A stretch of DNA of 5,978 bases. It comes from Candidatus Bathyarchaeota archaeon. Lineage in GTDB: Archaea > Thermoproteota > Bathyarchaeia > Bathyarchaeales > Bathycorpusculaceae. A program made the position numbers and the translations under genes. Positions 5,795 to 5,978 of the stretch are shown here, piece by piece (the stretch's first letter is position 1; each line of letters opens with the position of its first letter). A model generated the notes under the pieces. It had not been told where the DNA came from. It ran no database searches and saw only the letters and a program-made list of their open reading frames with translations. Where the stretch lies: the NCBI GenBank assembly GCA_016649625.1, contig JAENXI010000062.1:1-5978 (forward strand). Reading direction: 5' to 3'.

Positions 5795-5859
5795 AAAGGG
5801 AATGAGAATCTGAAAAAGAGGTCATTACTAAAGTGTATATTTATCTCAATTACTTATCG
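5795..5859. repeat. Direct repeat copy 1 (diverged, AT-shifted)
   Basis: This stretch matches 5914-5978 at a constant offset of 119 bp. The block GAAAAAGAGGTCATT at 5812-5826 is identical in both, and flanking matches extend for about 17 bases on the left and 30 on the right. Most differences replace a G or C of copy 2 with A or T, as expected of a decaying unselected copy. It carries stops in the frame that would match copy 2 as protein. Confidence 0.6.
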
Positions 5860-5913
5860 ATACACTAAGGAAACCCTTCAACTTTTACACTTCATGTATT
5901 CAATAAAATGTTT

Positions 5914-5978
5914 AAGGGGACTCAGTAGCGGAAAAAGAGGTCATTGCCAAAGCGTCTCCGTACCTCGATTACATCATA
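5914..5978. repeat. Direct repeat copy 2, running into the window edge
   Basis: The partner of 5795-5859 is richer in G and C and continues beyond the window. From the stop codon at 5913-5915 one plus-strand frame is open to the edge and reads AEKEVIAKASPYLDYII, but without a start codon. Other frames are also open: on the minus strand one ends in RRRFGNDLFFRY at a TGA (5922-5924). The true coding frame, if any, cannot be decided from this piece. It may be the edge of a gene or mobile element whose decayed copy lies to the left. Confidence 0.55.

Larger units (their letters stand above)
5729..5978. other. Non-coding stretch at right end
   Basis: Apart from the two repeat copies, I see no gene, tRNA or rRNA here. 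All six frames are broken often and no start with a ribosome site begins a frame longer than a few tens of codons. The bases left of each repeat core also show weak similarity (for example GTATTC at 5773 and 5896), so the whole stretch may be a degenerate tandem duplication of about 120 bp. Confidence 0.5.

Noticed and set aside
5914..5978. A partial coding region at the right edge
   Set aside because: Several frames on both strands are open over this short stretch and none has a start codon or a recognised motif, so only the repeat is reported.
5681..5978. CRISPR array or tRNA-like structure in the right-hand non-coding stretch
   Set aside because: There are only two diverged repeat copies with 119-bp spacing, and no cloverleaf or conserved tRNA boxes.

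Overview
The window is AT-rich archaeal DNA. The decisive evidence is a complete ESCRT/Cdv cell-division gene set with a true CdvA. CdvA is characteristic of the TACK archaea (Crenarchaeota, Thaumarchaeota, Bathyarchaeota and relatives) and absent from bacteria and eukaryotes. The Shine-Dalgarno sites (GGAGG, GAGGT, AGGTGA), the TTG starts and the archaeal-type PadR and winged-helix regulators fit. From general likeness of the proteins I lean to a Bathyarchaeia- or Thaumarchaeota-related lineage, but that is inference.

Left part (1-1486): a PadR-family repressor runs leftwards off the window edge. Its TATA box is followed by two perfect tandem copies of a 12-bp motif, a likely autorepression site. 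Divergent from it, a winged-helix DNA-binding protein and a MobB-like P-loop GTPase form a two-gene operon. A long imperfect inverted repeat and a T-run (1495-1615) separate mobB from the convergent cell-division operon.

Centre (1624-5217, minus strand): four co-directional genes 13 to about 93 bp apart, in transcription order ESCRT-III (CdvB paralogue), CdvA, ESCRT-III with a C-terminal winged helix (CdvB), and the Vps4-like AAA ATPase CdvC. By analogy with Sulfolobus, CdvA would mark the division site and recruit CdvB through its C-terminal peptide and the winged helix of CdvB. The ESCRT-III proteins would polymerise at the neck, and CdvC would remodel them after binding their proline-rich MIM2-like tails through its MIT domain. 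Two points stand out: the extra ESCRT-III gene leads the operon ahead of CdvA, and the winged-helix ESCRT-III frame stays open upstream of its only ATG and encodes family-like residues with no ordinary start codon.

Right part (5218-5978): a 227-bp divergent regulatory region holds two dyads of identical geometry (7-bp arms, 4-bp spacer). A 73-residue protein with two predicted membrane helices is transcribed away from the cdv operon and ends in a hairpin/T-run terminator. The last 300 bases hold no convincing gene, but they contain two diverged direct-repeat copies 119 bp apart, one of them apparently drifting towards AT.
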